Notes under the pieces: generated by a model
The model's input: the letters and a program-made list of their open reading frames with translations, nothing else
Database searches by the model: none
What the model was told of the DNA's origin: nothing
Position numbers and translations under genes: made by a program
Shown here: piece by piece, positions 21,792 through 33,285 of the stretch
Layout: every line of letters starts with the position of its first letter
Position numbering within the stretch: the first letter of the stretch is position 1
NCBI GenBank assembly: GCA_023376005.1
Contig: CM042179.1
Coordinates: 16,295,148-16,359,147, forward strand
Length of the DNA: 64,000 nt
Direction: 5' to 3'
Origin: Doryteuthis pealeii
Taxonomy: Eukaryota; Mollusca; Cephalopoda; Myopsida; Loliginidae

Positions 21792-24650
21792 ACTCTCTGA
21801 AGCCAATTTTTTTTTTAACTCGCTGTAAAAAATAATTCAATTAATAAAAACACATAAAAATTGCATATTCAGAAAGATTATATTATTTTCTTTTCAACAC
21901 TATAAATATTTTAAAGATTGGTCCAAGAATAGGTGATAAATTCCTAGCAGAACGGCTTAGACTGCGAAATTTATTCGCTAAACTGATACATTTCTGCTGT
22001 AAATCGCTGTAACAAAAAGTCAGCCTGCGGACAATATTTATTATCAGCAGGTGCTGGTATATGGATAGTTCTGCAAATTGGGTGATTTTGGCTTAATTAA
22101 TTAATTATATCCCTTAATTAGTAAAAATCAATAACCAAATTTGACATGTTTCTTAGTTAGAAGGATATTAATCTATATGCAAGATTTCAAATTTGAGTGA
22201 CTTCTCTTTTCTGTGTTATAGATCGACACGTACATACCAAAAACTTACTCTTATATATTTAGAAGTTGAGCAGTTTGACAATTTATGTTTTGGTATTGAT
22301 TGTTTTTTTTTCCCTTCATACCACAGTTTCGGTTCGGTTTTTAATCTCTTATTTTCTTTCTAAGGAAACCATTCATTTTCTTGTGTAATGAGAGCATGCC
22401 AAGTCGATTTGCTGATTTCATGCGAGATTGATGAATTTGCAATTTGTAACACTATGGTTAAGCGATAACATGGTCAGAAAAATAGAATGTGTTAAGCCCA
22501 GGCATATGTATATGGGTGAGTGGTTGTCCTTTAAGGACACAAAGGATTGAGCAGTAAAGTTTAAGAGAATTGAACAGCCACCATGAAATTAAGCTAGTTA
22601 GAAATAATATCTTTAGGTATCTATGTGTTAAGAAAAAAAAAGCTGTTTTTATGAGAAAATCTCTTTTAAGAGAATTAATGGTCTGAATAGTTCAGACTGA
22701 AAAAAAAAGTAATTGCTTTAATTTTAAGGGAAATTGCAGACAAAAAAATCTGAGATTTAAATTAAGCACCGAGCATCTGGGTGTCATGGGGATGGGTAGG
22801 GGTGGAATTTACATATATTCAGCCAAGCTCCAGCCCTTGAGGTAGTTTGAGACCAGCAGGTGGGGGTGATAGTATTGTCTGAATAGCAGCAGAGATAGAA
22901 AATAATGAAGGACCCACATCAGTGAAGCCAGTAATCGACTTAATCGAGTTAAAACAGCTTTCTTGCCAGCTGACATAGACCTAAGTATACACTACTCCAC
23001 CACAAACTGCACAGAGTGTCACAACTTCCTCTTCCATTAGCGTTCTGTCATCAAACTTTGTGTTGTGTTTTTATATTATCCATGTGATCCTGTCTCCAAC
23101 TCGTGCCTTTCGACAATGTTGGGGTCATAGACATTGTGCAACAAAGGTGCAGCAAGTGCAGACCAGGTATTATCACAAATTTAATCCATTCAATACAAAA
23201 TTTCTCACATTTTCTGGTCCAATGTTAAAAGTATTTATTTGGTTGGAAAGAAAAGAAAATAATTTTTTTGAATATGCAATTAGTATGTGTTTTTATCTAT
23301 TGAATTATTTTTTACGGCGAGTTAAAACAGGTCATCTATTGATACTTTGAACAGCTAAAAATACAAAATTCTTTTTTTGGGGGAAGACTAAATTTTACAG
23401 GTTACTTTGTTTTGCAAAGTAAAAGTGACCAATCTTTATCAATATTCTTGAAATTAAACACTCAATTAGAAGACACCTTAAACTACAACCAGGAAAGTTG
23501 TTCATTTCTTCTCCCACCCATGGAAGAAAAAACACAATGGAGAAAATTTGAAGAACATTTGAAGAAAAAAAAATTAATAAAATTTTTGGTATATGAATTA
23601 ATAAAAGAAGTTTTTATTTTGAATAAATGTTTACTCTAAATTTATTTTTTCATTAGTTTTTGTTTTGTGCATGGACCTCCCACCTCATTGAACAATAAAT
23701 TTATTCGTAATTTTTTTTTTGTGTGTGGATTTTCATGAAAATGAATTTTGCATTTTTGGAATGAGAATTCAATGATGGAATATATGTAATAAAATTTTTT
23801 TTTAAATCAATGTTTTGATAAAGTCAGTAAGATGTCTTAAATTAGATACACATTTTAAACTAAAATTAAAAACTATTTTAATCATTTTCAATATCTAATT
23901 TTAAGATAATAATTTTAAGATAAATAAAATCTAAGATATTTTTGAAAATAAAATAATTTTCCTAGTTTAAAAGAATTTTAAAAGCAGAACACCACTGAGC
24001 CACTAGTGTCCAGTTATATTCTGCTTGAATAATTTTTACTTTTGGTTTAAAAAATGACTAGCAGTTTTAATGATATACACATTTTAAAACTCAGATTAGA
24101 ACTTTATTTTTAATATCTAATTTTAGGTATATTCGCTAGCTAGAAACAATTTTATTTGTAGAAAACAAACAATTTAACACTAGAGACTCTCATATCTAGA
24201 AATATACACATTTTAAAAGTGAAATTTAGAACTATTTTAATTATTCTTAATATCTAATTTAAGTGCATTCATTAGAAAAAAAAAATCATGCATTTTTCTT
24301 GTTTACAACAACTGTATTTCATGATCAGTGTACTGGTTTACCAGAAAAGAATTACCCTTTAAAAAATCGGACTTCATAAAATTTAATACTAAGGTGAAAC
24401 TGGTAGCCATTTTTTTAAAAACATTTAACTTTGAAATCTATTTGTTTCATTTATCAAACATCAGGTAATATTTCCTTTTTTTTCTAATTGAAAACATTCT
24501 ATGATAAAATATAAAATAGATCACTGAAATATAATATCTGTTGTTTTTGCTCAATTTTGTCATCTTACAATAGTATAAATTTTGATAAAAATTTGATTTT
24601 ATTAAAATCTGAAACTCTTTTTCAACCATGTTTCCTTGGATATGGTTGCC
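20941..24650 (-). other. TMEM47 intron 2, no gene
   Basis: 3.7 kb of AT-rich DNA. A motif AACTCGCTGTAAAAAATAATTC repeats near 21602, 21815 and 37559, each followed by a CATATTTAGAAAGATTA-type text, which marks a further diverged repeat. No coding potential seen. Confidence 0.45.
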
Positions 24651-24654
24651 CAGT

Positions 24655-24908
24655 AGTAAATAAAGTAAGTAAAGTCATCAGGGTTGCCTAAAGTCTGTAT
24701 CAGCTAGAGAGTCTATCCCCTTTTCACTAGCGCTAGACAAAGGAGATTGTTTTTTGCATCTGAGGTGGAGCGCCACACCTACCATCAGGTCCTTACTTTA
24801 CCACACAGATCCTTGTGCTACTCATTCACTGAGTTGGCGAGGACCGGTATCGAACCAAAACCTTGCATTTCCTAGACAAGTACTCTACTGACTGACCTAA
24901 ACTGGACA
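24655..24908 (-). mobile_element. SINE family K, copy 3
   Basis: Minus strand: GTCAGTAGAGTAC head, TTCGATACCGGTCCTCGCC, GTAAAGTAAGGACCTGATGG, GTGTGGCGCTCCACCTCAG, CTAGCGCTAG, GACTCTCTAGCTGATAC. Nearly complete. Confidence 0.82.
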
Positions 24909-25597
24909 ACCATATCCAAGAAAACATTGATGGAAAATACTTTCAGATTTTAGTAAAATTAAATTTTATCAGCATTTATACTATTGTAAAAGGAAAAAAA
25001 TTGAACAAAAATATGATAAGAACATTTGATTATTTTTATAAAATAAATTTAAAATCTATTTGTTAGCAAAATAAATTGGGAAAAAAAGAAATACGACATA
25101 TATGATACTTCAGAAATATATTTCATATTTTAGTATAAAACATTTTCAAATAATAAAAAAATGTGGAGGGTGGGGACATGATGTCTGAAATTGATGCTTT
25201 AGTTATCAAAGTTAAAATTTTTAAGAATACTTTTTGTAATAAAAGTAAATAAATGTCAGCAAAACAAAAACAAAAATAGTTGCCAGTTTTGATGTTAAAT
25301 TTTACAAGTCAGAATTTTTTAAGGGTAATTTTTTTCTGGTAAGATAGTACGCCAATCACAAAATAAAATTATCATAAACAAGAAAAATGAATGGGGATAT
25401 TTTTTCATAAACCAATTTGTTTTTATCTAGAAAATGTACCTAAAATTAGATAGTAAGAATAATTAAAATAGTTCCTAATTTCAGTTTTTCTCTTCAAAAT
25501 ATATTATCCAAAGACAAATAAATATGGATAGTTTATGCAATGATTTCATTTGTATTTTACCAAATTCTTAATAAATACATATTTATTAATGAATGAT

Positions 25598-25680
25598 TAA
25601 ACTTTCGAATGAATTTTCAACTATAAATAAATACCATACGTTATTTATTTATAGTTGACAATTTATTTGAAAGTTTAATA
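25598..25680. repeat. hairpin (imperfect inverted repeat)
   Basis: Arms AAACTTTCGAATGAATTTTC-AACTATAAATAAATA and TATTTATTTATAGTT-GACAATTTATTTGAAAGTTT around an 8-base centre. Confidence 0.85.
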
Positions 25681-26626
25681 ATCAAATTTAATTCTAAGTC
25701 ATGAATTCTATGACTAAATTGCCTTTAAAGACTAGGTGAATAATTCCTACTTTTTTACCCTTTGCGTTTTTTTGGGCGCACAGGTCTTTATCCATAACTG
25801 AATTTTTATTACCCATACTTAAAATTAGGGACCATAAAAAATGCACACTTTTTCACTTAAAAAACAAATTATCAATTAAATTGATTATTTAAGGTTGAAT
25901 TTTAGTTTTTAGTAAAAAAAAAAAAAATTTAAAAAAGCAAAAAAAAAAAAAAAAAAAGCAAATTATATTACCTACATAATTAATTTTTGATACATTTTTT
26001 AAACATCAACTTTGTCAAAAAGTATTGCTTTTGTAAACAACTTTAGGTACTTAAAACGAAACATGTTATTGAAAATTTTAAACACTTATAAAAGATTCTT
26101 CTTAGAAATCAATAACAAAAAACATTAAGTACACTATATGCAGAGAAATTAGTCACATTTTTATATTTTATATCCTTGAAATATCCATTTTTGTTCAAAA
26201 CACAAAGAAAAACAACCCCACTTTTTCACAAATACAAATCTTATAATTTTTAAATATTTTGAAAAATATGGTAAACAAGAAATACAATATTTTTTTACAG
26301 TACCAATTCACTAAACCCGATTGATAAAAAAAAAAAAGCCAAATTTCAAAAAAACTATCCGATTTTAATAAGATTTTAAACTTATTATGTACAAACATGA
26401 AACAAGAATCACTACTTTTAAGGAAAAAAGTCAAAATTTAAAAAGATTAAAATAATTATTACTGATAACTGGTTTATTAATTTTTTTAATTGAACATTTT
26501 TTATTTCTAATGAATAAATAATTAAAATTCATTTAAAATTTCTAGCATAAAATTTATTTGGTGGTTGGTTTTGAAGGCTATCACAATGCAAGTGTAAAGA
26601 AAAATAAGGTAACTATGCTGTTGTTT

Positions 26627-26742
26627 GTTAACCTTTGATTTAGGTGTGTGTGTTCACATGTGTATCAAACAATGTCTTATATACTAAGACATTGTTTGAT
26701 ACACACGTGAACACACACACACCTAAATCAAAGGTTAACTGC
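26627..26742. repeat. near-perfect long hairpin
   Basis: Arms of about 55 bp: GTTAACCTTTGATTTAGG...CAAACAATGTCTTA and TAAGACATTGTTTG...CCTAAATCAAAGGTTAAC, with a TATAC-type centre and only one or two mismatches. Confidence 0.92.
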
Positions 26743-27417
26743 AGTTTTGGCCAATCCTCTTTTTTATTATTATTAGGCAGGCCTTAGTAGTTTGTGTGTG
26801 TTTGTTCTCCAGGCACAGCTGATATTTTATTTCATTATCTTTTATTATTGTTTGTTGTGTGTGTGTTAAGTATGTAGGTGTCATATATGTTTGTGTATGT
26901 TGGACTTAAAAAGGTTAGAATGTAACTTTTATCAAAAATTATAATTATAGTTTCTGTTAACTTAGTCTGTAAGGGGTTTTGTGTGTGTGTGTGTGTGTGT
27001 GAGTGTGTGTTCTTCAGACAGCTGGTTTTTTTATTACCTTCATCTGTTTGTGTGTGTGTGTGTGTGTATGTGGGCATTGGACGTAAAAAAGGTTAGTATG
27101 AAACTAACTTTCATCAAAAATTATAATTATAGCTTCTGTTAAAAGAAGCTATAATTATGAAAAAGATCATTAAATTTTTTAAATAATTGATAATTTTTTT
27201 TTAAAAATCAGCCAGAACACACACACACACATAAACAAACAAAATACTAAAGCCTGCCTAATAATAATAACAATAAAAGGATAAGCCAAATCTGGAATGA
27301 TACTAAGACATTGTTGGACAGACAGACACGTGCACACAGAGAATTTGGAAGATATCACTAGGCATACAACAGAATGGACAAGTAGCACAAGGTAACAACT
27401 CCAGACTTAGCTTTCAG

Positions 27418-27460
27418 AAATCTTCAAACGAAGGGATCTTTATCCCGAAATATTAAGAAT
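27418..27460 (+). ncRNA. degenerate hammerhead-like motif
   Basis: CAAACGA, extra A, stem GGGAU/AUCCC (loop CUUU), GAAA. U4 and G5 of the core are both A. Same family as 10918-10965. Confidence 0.35.
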
Positions 27461-27662
27461 AAATCAAAGGTAAACAAACAACACCATAGTTACCTTATGT
27501 TTCTTTACATTTGCATTGTGATAGCCTTTAAAACCAACCAACAAACCAATATAACACAATGCTTCAAGCAAATTATAAAACTCTTATTAAAATTTATATT
27601 TTCCGATTAGTAAAAAAAAATAATTTAATAACTTGTTAGGATTTGTATACCACAAAGAACAT

Positions 27663-27968
27663 TAATTTTAATGTCAGTTTAAAATGAAGGCTGGAGGTTG
27701 CCATAAGGGCAATAGGGAAATCATTTAGGTGCTAGGGTTTGACATGACCAGCCAACTGATCGAAGGAGTCCTCTCTGACCACCTGTCTAGCCTAAGTAAG
27801 GGTCTAAGTGAAGTGTTGCATGTCATGGACTGCTCATCCACCAGGATTCTGTCCTTAAGCATCACGGGTTGCCACCCACGGCCTACAGGTAGCCCAATGG
27901 GGGGAGGGGTCTTACACCTCTGCAAAGGTGCAGTCGGTGTATTTTAAAGTCCCAGACGACAGGGCTAA
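27663..27968 (+). mobile_element. family Q, 3' portion
   Basis: Parallels 19310-19585: AAGGGCAATAGGG, GGTGCTAGGGTTTGACATGACC, CTCATCCACCAGGATTCTGTCC, CATCACGGGTTGCCACCCAC, CTGCAAAGGTGCAGTCGGTG. 5' truncated, as expected for a retroposon. Confidence 0.75.
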
Positions 27969-28054
27969 TAACAATTAAGATGAGGACAATAGTTCAAATA
28001 ATACAAAATAATAGCAATAACATGAAAGCAAATAAAGAAAAAATATTTATAAAC

Positions 28055-28226
28055 CTTTTAAAACTCCTTCTTCTGTGCATATTTCTTTATTATTTTTTGT
28101 TTCACATCTTTTCCACAAACCCTGAAGCAAGATGTTGTCATTCTGTTCACCTTCAATCCAATTTATTCCTGCAATTGATACTATCAACAAGATTACAGCA
28201 ATAAAACCAGCAATAACAGCAATCAA
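28055..28226 (-). CDS. TMEM47: TMEM47-like, coding exon 2
   Basis: This exon encodes residues 15-71 plus the first base of codon 72. Residues 15-35 form transmembrane segment 1. The first extracellular loop carries the claudin/PMP22/EMP signature: W37, then G50-L51-W52, C55 and C64. The cysteines lie in W-x2-C-x8-C spacing and probably form the conserved disulfide. The acceptor is a normal TTTCAG. The donor is G followed by GTTTAT, a weak match to consensus. It is supported because it yields exactly the phase needed by exon 3 and removes an immediate in-frame stop. The signature places the protein in the claudin superfamily; fine assignment to TMEM47/PERP rests on the C-terminal exon. Confidence 0.85.
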
Positions 28227-28504
28227 CTGAAATTAGAAAAATGAAAAAAAAAAAAAAAATTTCATTAGGTTTTGCAACACAAATATCAAAGAAGTTTGAA
28301 TAATAAATTTAGTTTTATTTAGAAGAAAATAAACATTAAATTTACAATAAGAATTTTAGTGTTTTTGTTAAAACATTGTCTTAACTTTTTTTTTTCTTCA
28401 AATTTTGAACATATGAAGTTTATTTGTCTAAATGTTTTAGATGTTTGATATGTGTTATTTTAATTTTTTGGACTGTTCTCCTTATTTTTATCATGATATA
28501 TAAA

Positions 28505-28712
28505 CAACTGTTTTGGCCGTTGTACATTCTGGCCTTCTTAAAGTGTCCCTTGCATAGCAAGGAATCATTTTGAATGAGATCTTCATAAGTTCTTCAACCC
28601 CTTGTTTGCTCAACAGCCAAACTATTCAAAATGATTTCCCAAATTGAATCATTGTTATGCTCGGAGAACCAAGGGACACTTGAAGGCAAAATGGTACAAT
28701 AGCCAAAACATT
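28505..28712. mobile_element. foldback/MITE-like element, about 208 bp
   Basis: Inverted ends TGTTTTGGCCGTTGTACATT...AAGTGTCCCTTG and CAAGGGACACTTGAAGGC...GTACAATAGCCAAAACA, with a second inner pair around AATCATTTTGAA and TTCAAAATGATT. Confidence 0.82.
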
Positions 28713-28747
28713 CTTTTATATATCACAATAAATGAGGACAACAGTAA

Positions 28748-28749
<2 letters not shown>

Positions 28750-28786
<37 letters not shown>
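28750..28786. repeat. AT microsatellite
   Basis: Uninterrupted AT dinucleotides. Similar tracts occur at 28950-28972 and 29139-29174, each a common junk-DNA feature. Confidence 0.9.
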
Positions 28787-28789
<3 letters not shown>

Positions 28790-28892
28790 CATACACAAAA
28801 TAATACATATCGAGTTTATTTGTATTATTTTTATATCTATTTATCTTTTTAAAAAAATTGTTTTTTCATAATACCTCTGAATATTGTTCATG

Positions 28893-28945
28893 GTTGGTTG
28901 GTGTTTAATAGCATATCAACCCTTTTGGGTTATTTGATGCCAAAT
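28893..28945 (+). repeat. family Q 5' end fragment
   Basis: TTGGTTGGTGTTTAATAGC, GCATATCAACCC and GGGTTATTTGATGCCAAATC match the start of 18981-19585. Confidence 0.65.
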
Positions 28946-29135
28946 CTTTATATATATATATATATATATATGATTTGTTTAAATTCATGTGTATTAAGGA
29001 ATTGGTAGAATTAATTTTTATATTAGTGGATTAATTGCTCATAGTCTTCATAGAATAGATGTCTGTGTGTAAAAAGACAAGACATAGTATACAATATTTA
29101 AGTGTTATGATAAAAGAAATTACTCCTTCAAATTA

Positions 29136-29176
<41 letters not shown>

Positions 29177-29949
29177 ACACTAGGATACAGTTTCGAATGC
29201 TACTGGCACTAAAGTGTGATAAAAGAAAAGAACAGGAAATGGTCTTACCCGTGCAGGAGTTGACAGCCAAAGTATTTTATAACTTGGTTGAAGCATTGCA
29301 TAAAGTATGCTAAATTCTATTTATTTATTTATGAAGGCAATTGCAATGCAAAAGTAATTGTCTAAGGTCTTATTAATTTCAAATTTTCTTCATTGTCTCT
29401 TCCACATGGCGCTCAAACACCATACATGACGTCATTTTCAACACATCCAGAAATATGAACACAACATCACATTCATATTGAAAATGTGTCCATATAGTTC
29501 ATCCATGTGAAGCTACCTCTTTTTAACTATGGTGGACAATCAGTCTCATAGCTCCCACTACACAGTGCAAATTTTCTTTTTACAAAAACATTTTATCCTC
29601 TTTTTCTAATCCTCTGTTAGAAGGAAATAAAACCAATAATCTGCCCTTTTTTGTTAAACATTGCAATTTGTCTGCTGAGTTTTACTCTTGACCGAGTTGT
29701 ACCTCATTAGTCAACTTTGTTAATTGAACGTTTCTCAAACATTGATGCCAAACTTAGTGCAGACTTTTGACCATCAACAGAGCACTTCAGTGCTTTTATT
29801 ATCCACTGTGTGCTTGAGGTTTTCTTTCCCCATACTTGTTACACAGTCTGCTCTACCAGATTAGTTTAACAGATATTTTATAATATCAAACATTTTTGAA
29901 TCTTGAGACAAATTTGAAAAATGTAAAAGGTTAACAAATACACAAAGTA

Positions 29950-30200
29950 ATTGTATGTATTTGTCCAACCCTTCCACCATGACCAGGAATTTAATTCAGA
30001 GTTTTCATTCACCTAGTCCAATTGCCATACCATGGTTAAAGAGCATAGTCTGTCCTATTTACCCATAGACAGAGGGAAAATAATTGGATTCATACCCTTT
30101 CTAAGGATATTAGTGCTATGTGAAATGCAAACAGCATTGCCTAGGATTTGAACTCAGTACACCATGTCCATTTTCTACAACAATAACCATTACAATACAA
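29950..30200 (-). mobile_element. SINE family R, copy 3
   Basis: Minus strand: head ATGGTTATTGTTGTAG, B-box-like GAGTTCAAATCCTAGG, TTTGCATTTCACATAGCAC, then GGTATGAATCC, CTATGGGTAAATAGGAC and CTCTTTAACCATGG. Nearly complete. Confidence 0.82.
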
Positions 30201-30601
30201 ACACCTCCTAAAAGTAATTGTATATCTAATTTTGTAAGCATTGTAGATACAAAAAGTCATTGGTCTTTTCCACTTAAATATGCAAATATATCTATACTAA
30301 TAAGTCTTATCATTTATTGACTCTCTGCTTACTTTAAACTGCTCGCAGTCACTCTTCCATCACTGCCAAGCAAAGTACAAAAAACTGATGGTTAGTTCAT
30401 TACAATTGAGCAGGACTCAAATTACAAAATTTATTAATTTATAATTATAATGACTATTTGAATAGAAGGAGTTCTGAGGTGAATAGGTAGTGAACTTTGA
30501 AATATCCCATCATACAGGTAAAAAATAAGAAAATTTGGTACACCCATGGGAGAAATTTGGTAAGCAAAAAGTTAAATTATATATAGATTCACACAACACT
30601 T

Positions 30602-30790
30602 TAATTGATTGTTTAATAGCATCTCAATCAGTATGGGGGTATTTTATGTCTAGAGGTTTGTGTATGCAATTCACAAACCTCTAGACATATAATACCCCCA
30701 TAGATGCAGAACACCCCTTTTGGTAGTGGAGAGGGGGGGGGTTACCCCTGTGTAGATGATACAATCAGCATTTTCTAAGCCACTTGATAG
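30602..30790. repeat. family Q derivative with a small palindrome
   Basis: Starts TTGATTGTTTAATAGCATCTC and ends GTTACCCCTGTGTAGATGATAC...CAGCATTTTCTAAGCCACTTG, both diverged family Q ends. CACAAACCTCTAGACATA-type text is inverted at 30645-30690. Confidence 0.55.
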
Positions 30791-31619
30791 GGCAAACAAC
30801 ATTGTGGAATCACAAAATTTATAGACAGATAGAAGTGGTACTTTGACTTTTGCCACTCTTGACCATTGTCATTTGTAGGTTATGTTAAACAAGTACAAAA
30901 TTACCTTGTGACTTTTATCACTTTGTGACAACCCAATCAGTTTATGCATGTGACATGATTGTATGGAGTTGTGTTTGGTATACTTTATATTGTGTTCTTT
31001 AATGGAATAATGTTAGTAATTTATTATCATTTCTATAATAATAGCAATTATTTAATGAGTTTATATAGAAAAATCAATAAACTTTAGATAGATTTTTTAA
31101 TGCAAACCTGATGTGGTTATATCAAAACAAGAAATACCTTATGTTATGTTAGAAAACAATTCAGATGAAAAAATAAATAAAATAAAAGGTATGTATCACA
31201 TCTGCCTATTTAATATACTGCATTAAACTGTAAAATAAAATAAAAAATTAAAAATTGTTGTTTATATATTTTGGGAGGCCAGAATTTAATTAACTGATAT
31301 TAAATGATAAAATTGTTTTGATTTGAATCAATTTTGCCTAAGGACTAAATAAAATCTGAGTGTAATAACATAGTACAAAATATTAGATAAAAGAAAAAAA
31401 GATTCTTATTCTTATAAATTCTATTATATTTTAATCACTCTTTTTAAAAATGAAAAGAGGAGTAAAAATCTGTTTTGATGGTTTAGTTTTCAATACTTAT
31501 TTAAAAATCAGAGTAAAAAATTGCATTAATATGATTGACCTAGAACAATAGAGATATTAAAAACATTAATGAATATTTATTAGTTTACCGTGCCCCCTAC
31601 CCCCAATAAAATATCATTC

Positions 31620-32062
31620 ATCTATCTATACATATATAAAGGGCAGCTGGTGTGTATGTATGTATGTCCAAAGGAAACTATGAAAATAAAACAAATACAA
31701 AAGTAAAATATATATACACACATTCACTATTAAATATCTTGCTTTTTGAGCAAAAATAATAAAGATTATATTATGAACATAATTAAAAAAAATAAAATTC
31801 AAATAGTAACAGCAAGGATTTGGGTTTTTTTGTTTGTTTTTTTTTGTAATTAATCTTTTCAGAGTGTGTGCTTTTATTTTCTGACACCCAACCAGGCTAA
31901 TGAATGCAAGGTCTTTTTTTTTTTTTTTTTTTTTTACATAGGGATTTTAATTGGGCATCCTGTAAGAATCTAACCCACAATTCAGCAATAATGGATCTGC
32001 AAGACTGAATTTTTGCCCCCCCCCCCCACCTTCTACCATGGTGACACTAGGTAGCCACATCT
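31620..32062 (+). repeat. dispersed family P, copy with both blocks
   Basis: 31628-31745 carries ACATATATAAAGGGCAGC...GTATGTATGTCC; 31895-32060 carries GAATGCAAGGTCTT, ACATAGGGATTTTAATTGGG and TTCAGCAATAATGGATCTGC. Block order differs from 13890-14190. Confidence 0.55.
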
Positions 32063-32684
32063 AGTTTTACTATAAGAGGCTATTTATTTTTAACATTAAC
32101 TTTATTGAACAATATTTTCCCTTTTTTGTTTTCATTCTCAGCAAAGGAAAAAAAAAAGTCTTCCTGGGATTTTTATTTATTTTCTGCATCAATAGAATTC
32201 TTTAACAACCAGAATGAATGATAATCAAAATAATCAATTTCTGTTGATCAGTGAATGAAAACTTTCAAGACATTTGTTAGTCACTAAAGAAACAAGTATT
32301 TTACTCCTATCCTAATGATATATTATATTCTTTTGGGCTACTTTTGGAAATGTTTCATTGATTGTTACATTCAGTTTGTCTAATTAGGAACATTCAACAG
32401 AAAAGACTCAAAGGAATCACAATCAATATTATATATGAAGAAAGAAATGGATATAAAATCTGACAATGTAAATATGAAACATTGAAAAAACAAGAAAATA
32501 TTTCAAAGATTTACATTTATAAAGCCGATGCTAAAACATTTTGGTTAATTAATAATGGTTTAATTAATAATGGTTCAATTAAAACTGAAACGCTTTAGCA
32601 TTGGCTTTCTAAATGTCAATCTTTTAAATATTTTCTTGTTTTTTAAAAAAACTTTATACATATGCTACATACACACACACACAA

Positions 32685-32688
<4 letters not shown>

Positions 32689-32735
<47 letters not shown>
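32689..32735. repeat. AT microsatellite at SINE tail
   Basis: Long AT tract that forms the 3' end of the ribozyme-bearing SINE on the minus strand. Confidence 0.9.
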
Positions 32736-32736
<1 letters not shown>

Positions 32737-32882
32737 GGGTCATCCACAGACACGTGTTTCGACTTATCAAGTCTCTTCAGTGTGGCTAGACATTTTGTAA
32801 GCTACCTACAGCCGGAATTGAACTCCGGTCGGTTGGGTGTCAGTCCGGCACCTTAACCATTAGGCTGTCTTCACTTACGGAA
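32736..32882 (-). mobile_element. tRNA-derived SINE, family H (carries a hammerhead)
   Basis: Reading the minus strand: head AGCCTAATGGTTAAGGTGCC (A box), ACTGACACCC where an anticodon arm would lie, GGAGTTCAATTCCGGC (B box), then GTAGGTAGC, a linker ending TGTCTAGCCACA, a complete hammerhead, and GATGACCCTATATA running into an AT tract. A diverged second copy is at 33888-34030. The two share head, linker and ribozyme position, so the ribozyme is part of the family. Confidence 0.75.
32744..32785 (-). ncRNA. hammerhead ribozyme, fully canonical
   Basis: In minus-strand order: stem I 5' strand CCACA; core CUGAAGA; stem II GACUU, loop GAU, AAGUC (5 bp, G10.1-C11.1 closing); GAAA; stem III two pairs AC/GU around loop ACGU; cleavage triplet GUC; stem I 3' strand UGUGG (5 bp, perfect). 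Predicted cleavage is between plus-strand positions 32749 and 32748. All invariant residues (C3 U4 G5 A6 G8 A9 G12 A13 A14, A15.1-U16.1, H17 = C) are present. Activity is predicted, not shown. Confidence 0.85.
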
Positions 32883-33060
32883 TGGGAAGGGGATTTTAAC
32901 TGTTTTAATACACACATCGCTTTGTGTGTAAAGGCTGTCACAGAGTGCTCCATTCAGAGAAGAGCGTTGCGTTTACGCTTGAGTTGGCGGCCATCAACGA
33001 GATCCCCCGCCAGAGTGCTCAACCCTAGGGGATGGGGAGCATATATAGGGTCATCCACAC
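32883..33060. other. GC-richer stretch beside SINE family H
   Basis: Non-AT-rich text (GAGTTGGCGGCCATCAACG, GATCCCCCGCCAGAGTGC) ending ATATAGGGTCATCCACA, which repeats the outer end of the SINE/hammerhead at 32735-32748. It may be part of a longer composite element or a second truncated unit. Confidence 0.45.
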
Positions 33061-33099
33061 ACACACACACACCGACCCTTTCGCATAAGGTCAATTTCT

Positions 33100-33285
33100 T
33101 ATGCAGAGTTTATTAGGTTTGAATTCAGAGTTTTCCTTCTCCTAGACTGGTTTCTTAACCAAGGTTAAAAAGCCCAGTCTGCCCTAGCTAGAGGGAGAAT
33201 AGTTGGATGAATACCTTTCCCAAGATTATTAGTGCTATGTAAAACAAAACCTTTCCCAAGAGTATTAGCACTTTATGAAAAGAGT
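33100..33285 (-). mobile_element. SINE family R, copy 4 (head lost)
   Basis: Minus strand: ACTAATAATCTTGGGAAAGG, CTCCCTCTAGCTAGGGCAG, GGCTTTTTAACCTTGG, CCAGTCTAGGAGAAGG. The CCTTTCCCAAGA end is repeated once more at 33250-33285. Confidence 0.75.

Larger units (their letters stand above)
26555..27550. repeat. large inverted-repeat unit of Penelope-type ends
   Basis: Left arm GGTTTTGAAGGCTATCACAATGCAAG at 26567 (quoted core GGCTATCACAATG) matches the complement of 27480-27545 (CATTTGCATTGTGATAGCC). The same text lies at 10835-10870 next to the Penelope-like frame. Inside are a long hairpin (26627-26742), GT/CA runs and a degenerate hammerhead. Confidence 0.6.

Noticed and set aside
26835..27077. 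80-codon minus-strand frame rich in T and H
   Set aside because: Product of CA/GT repeats.
32736..33060. Complete retrozyme (two hammerheads flanking a unit)
   Set aside because: The outer text ATATAGGGTCATCCACA recurs at 33036-33052, but the second site lacks a ribozyme core, so a retrozyme pair is not supported here.
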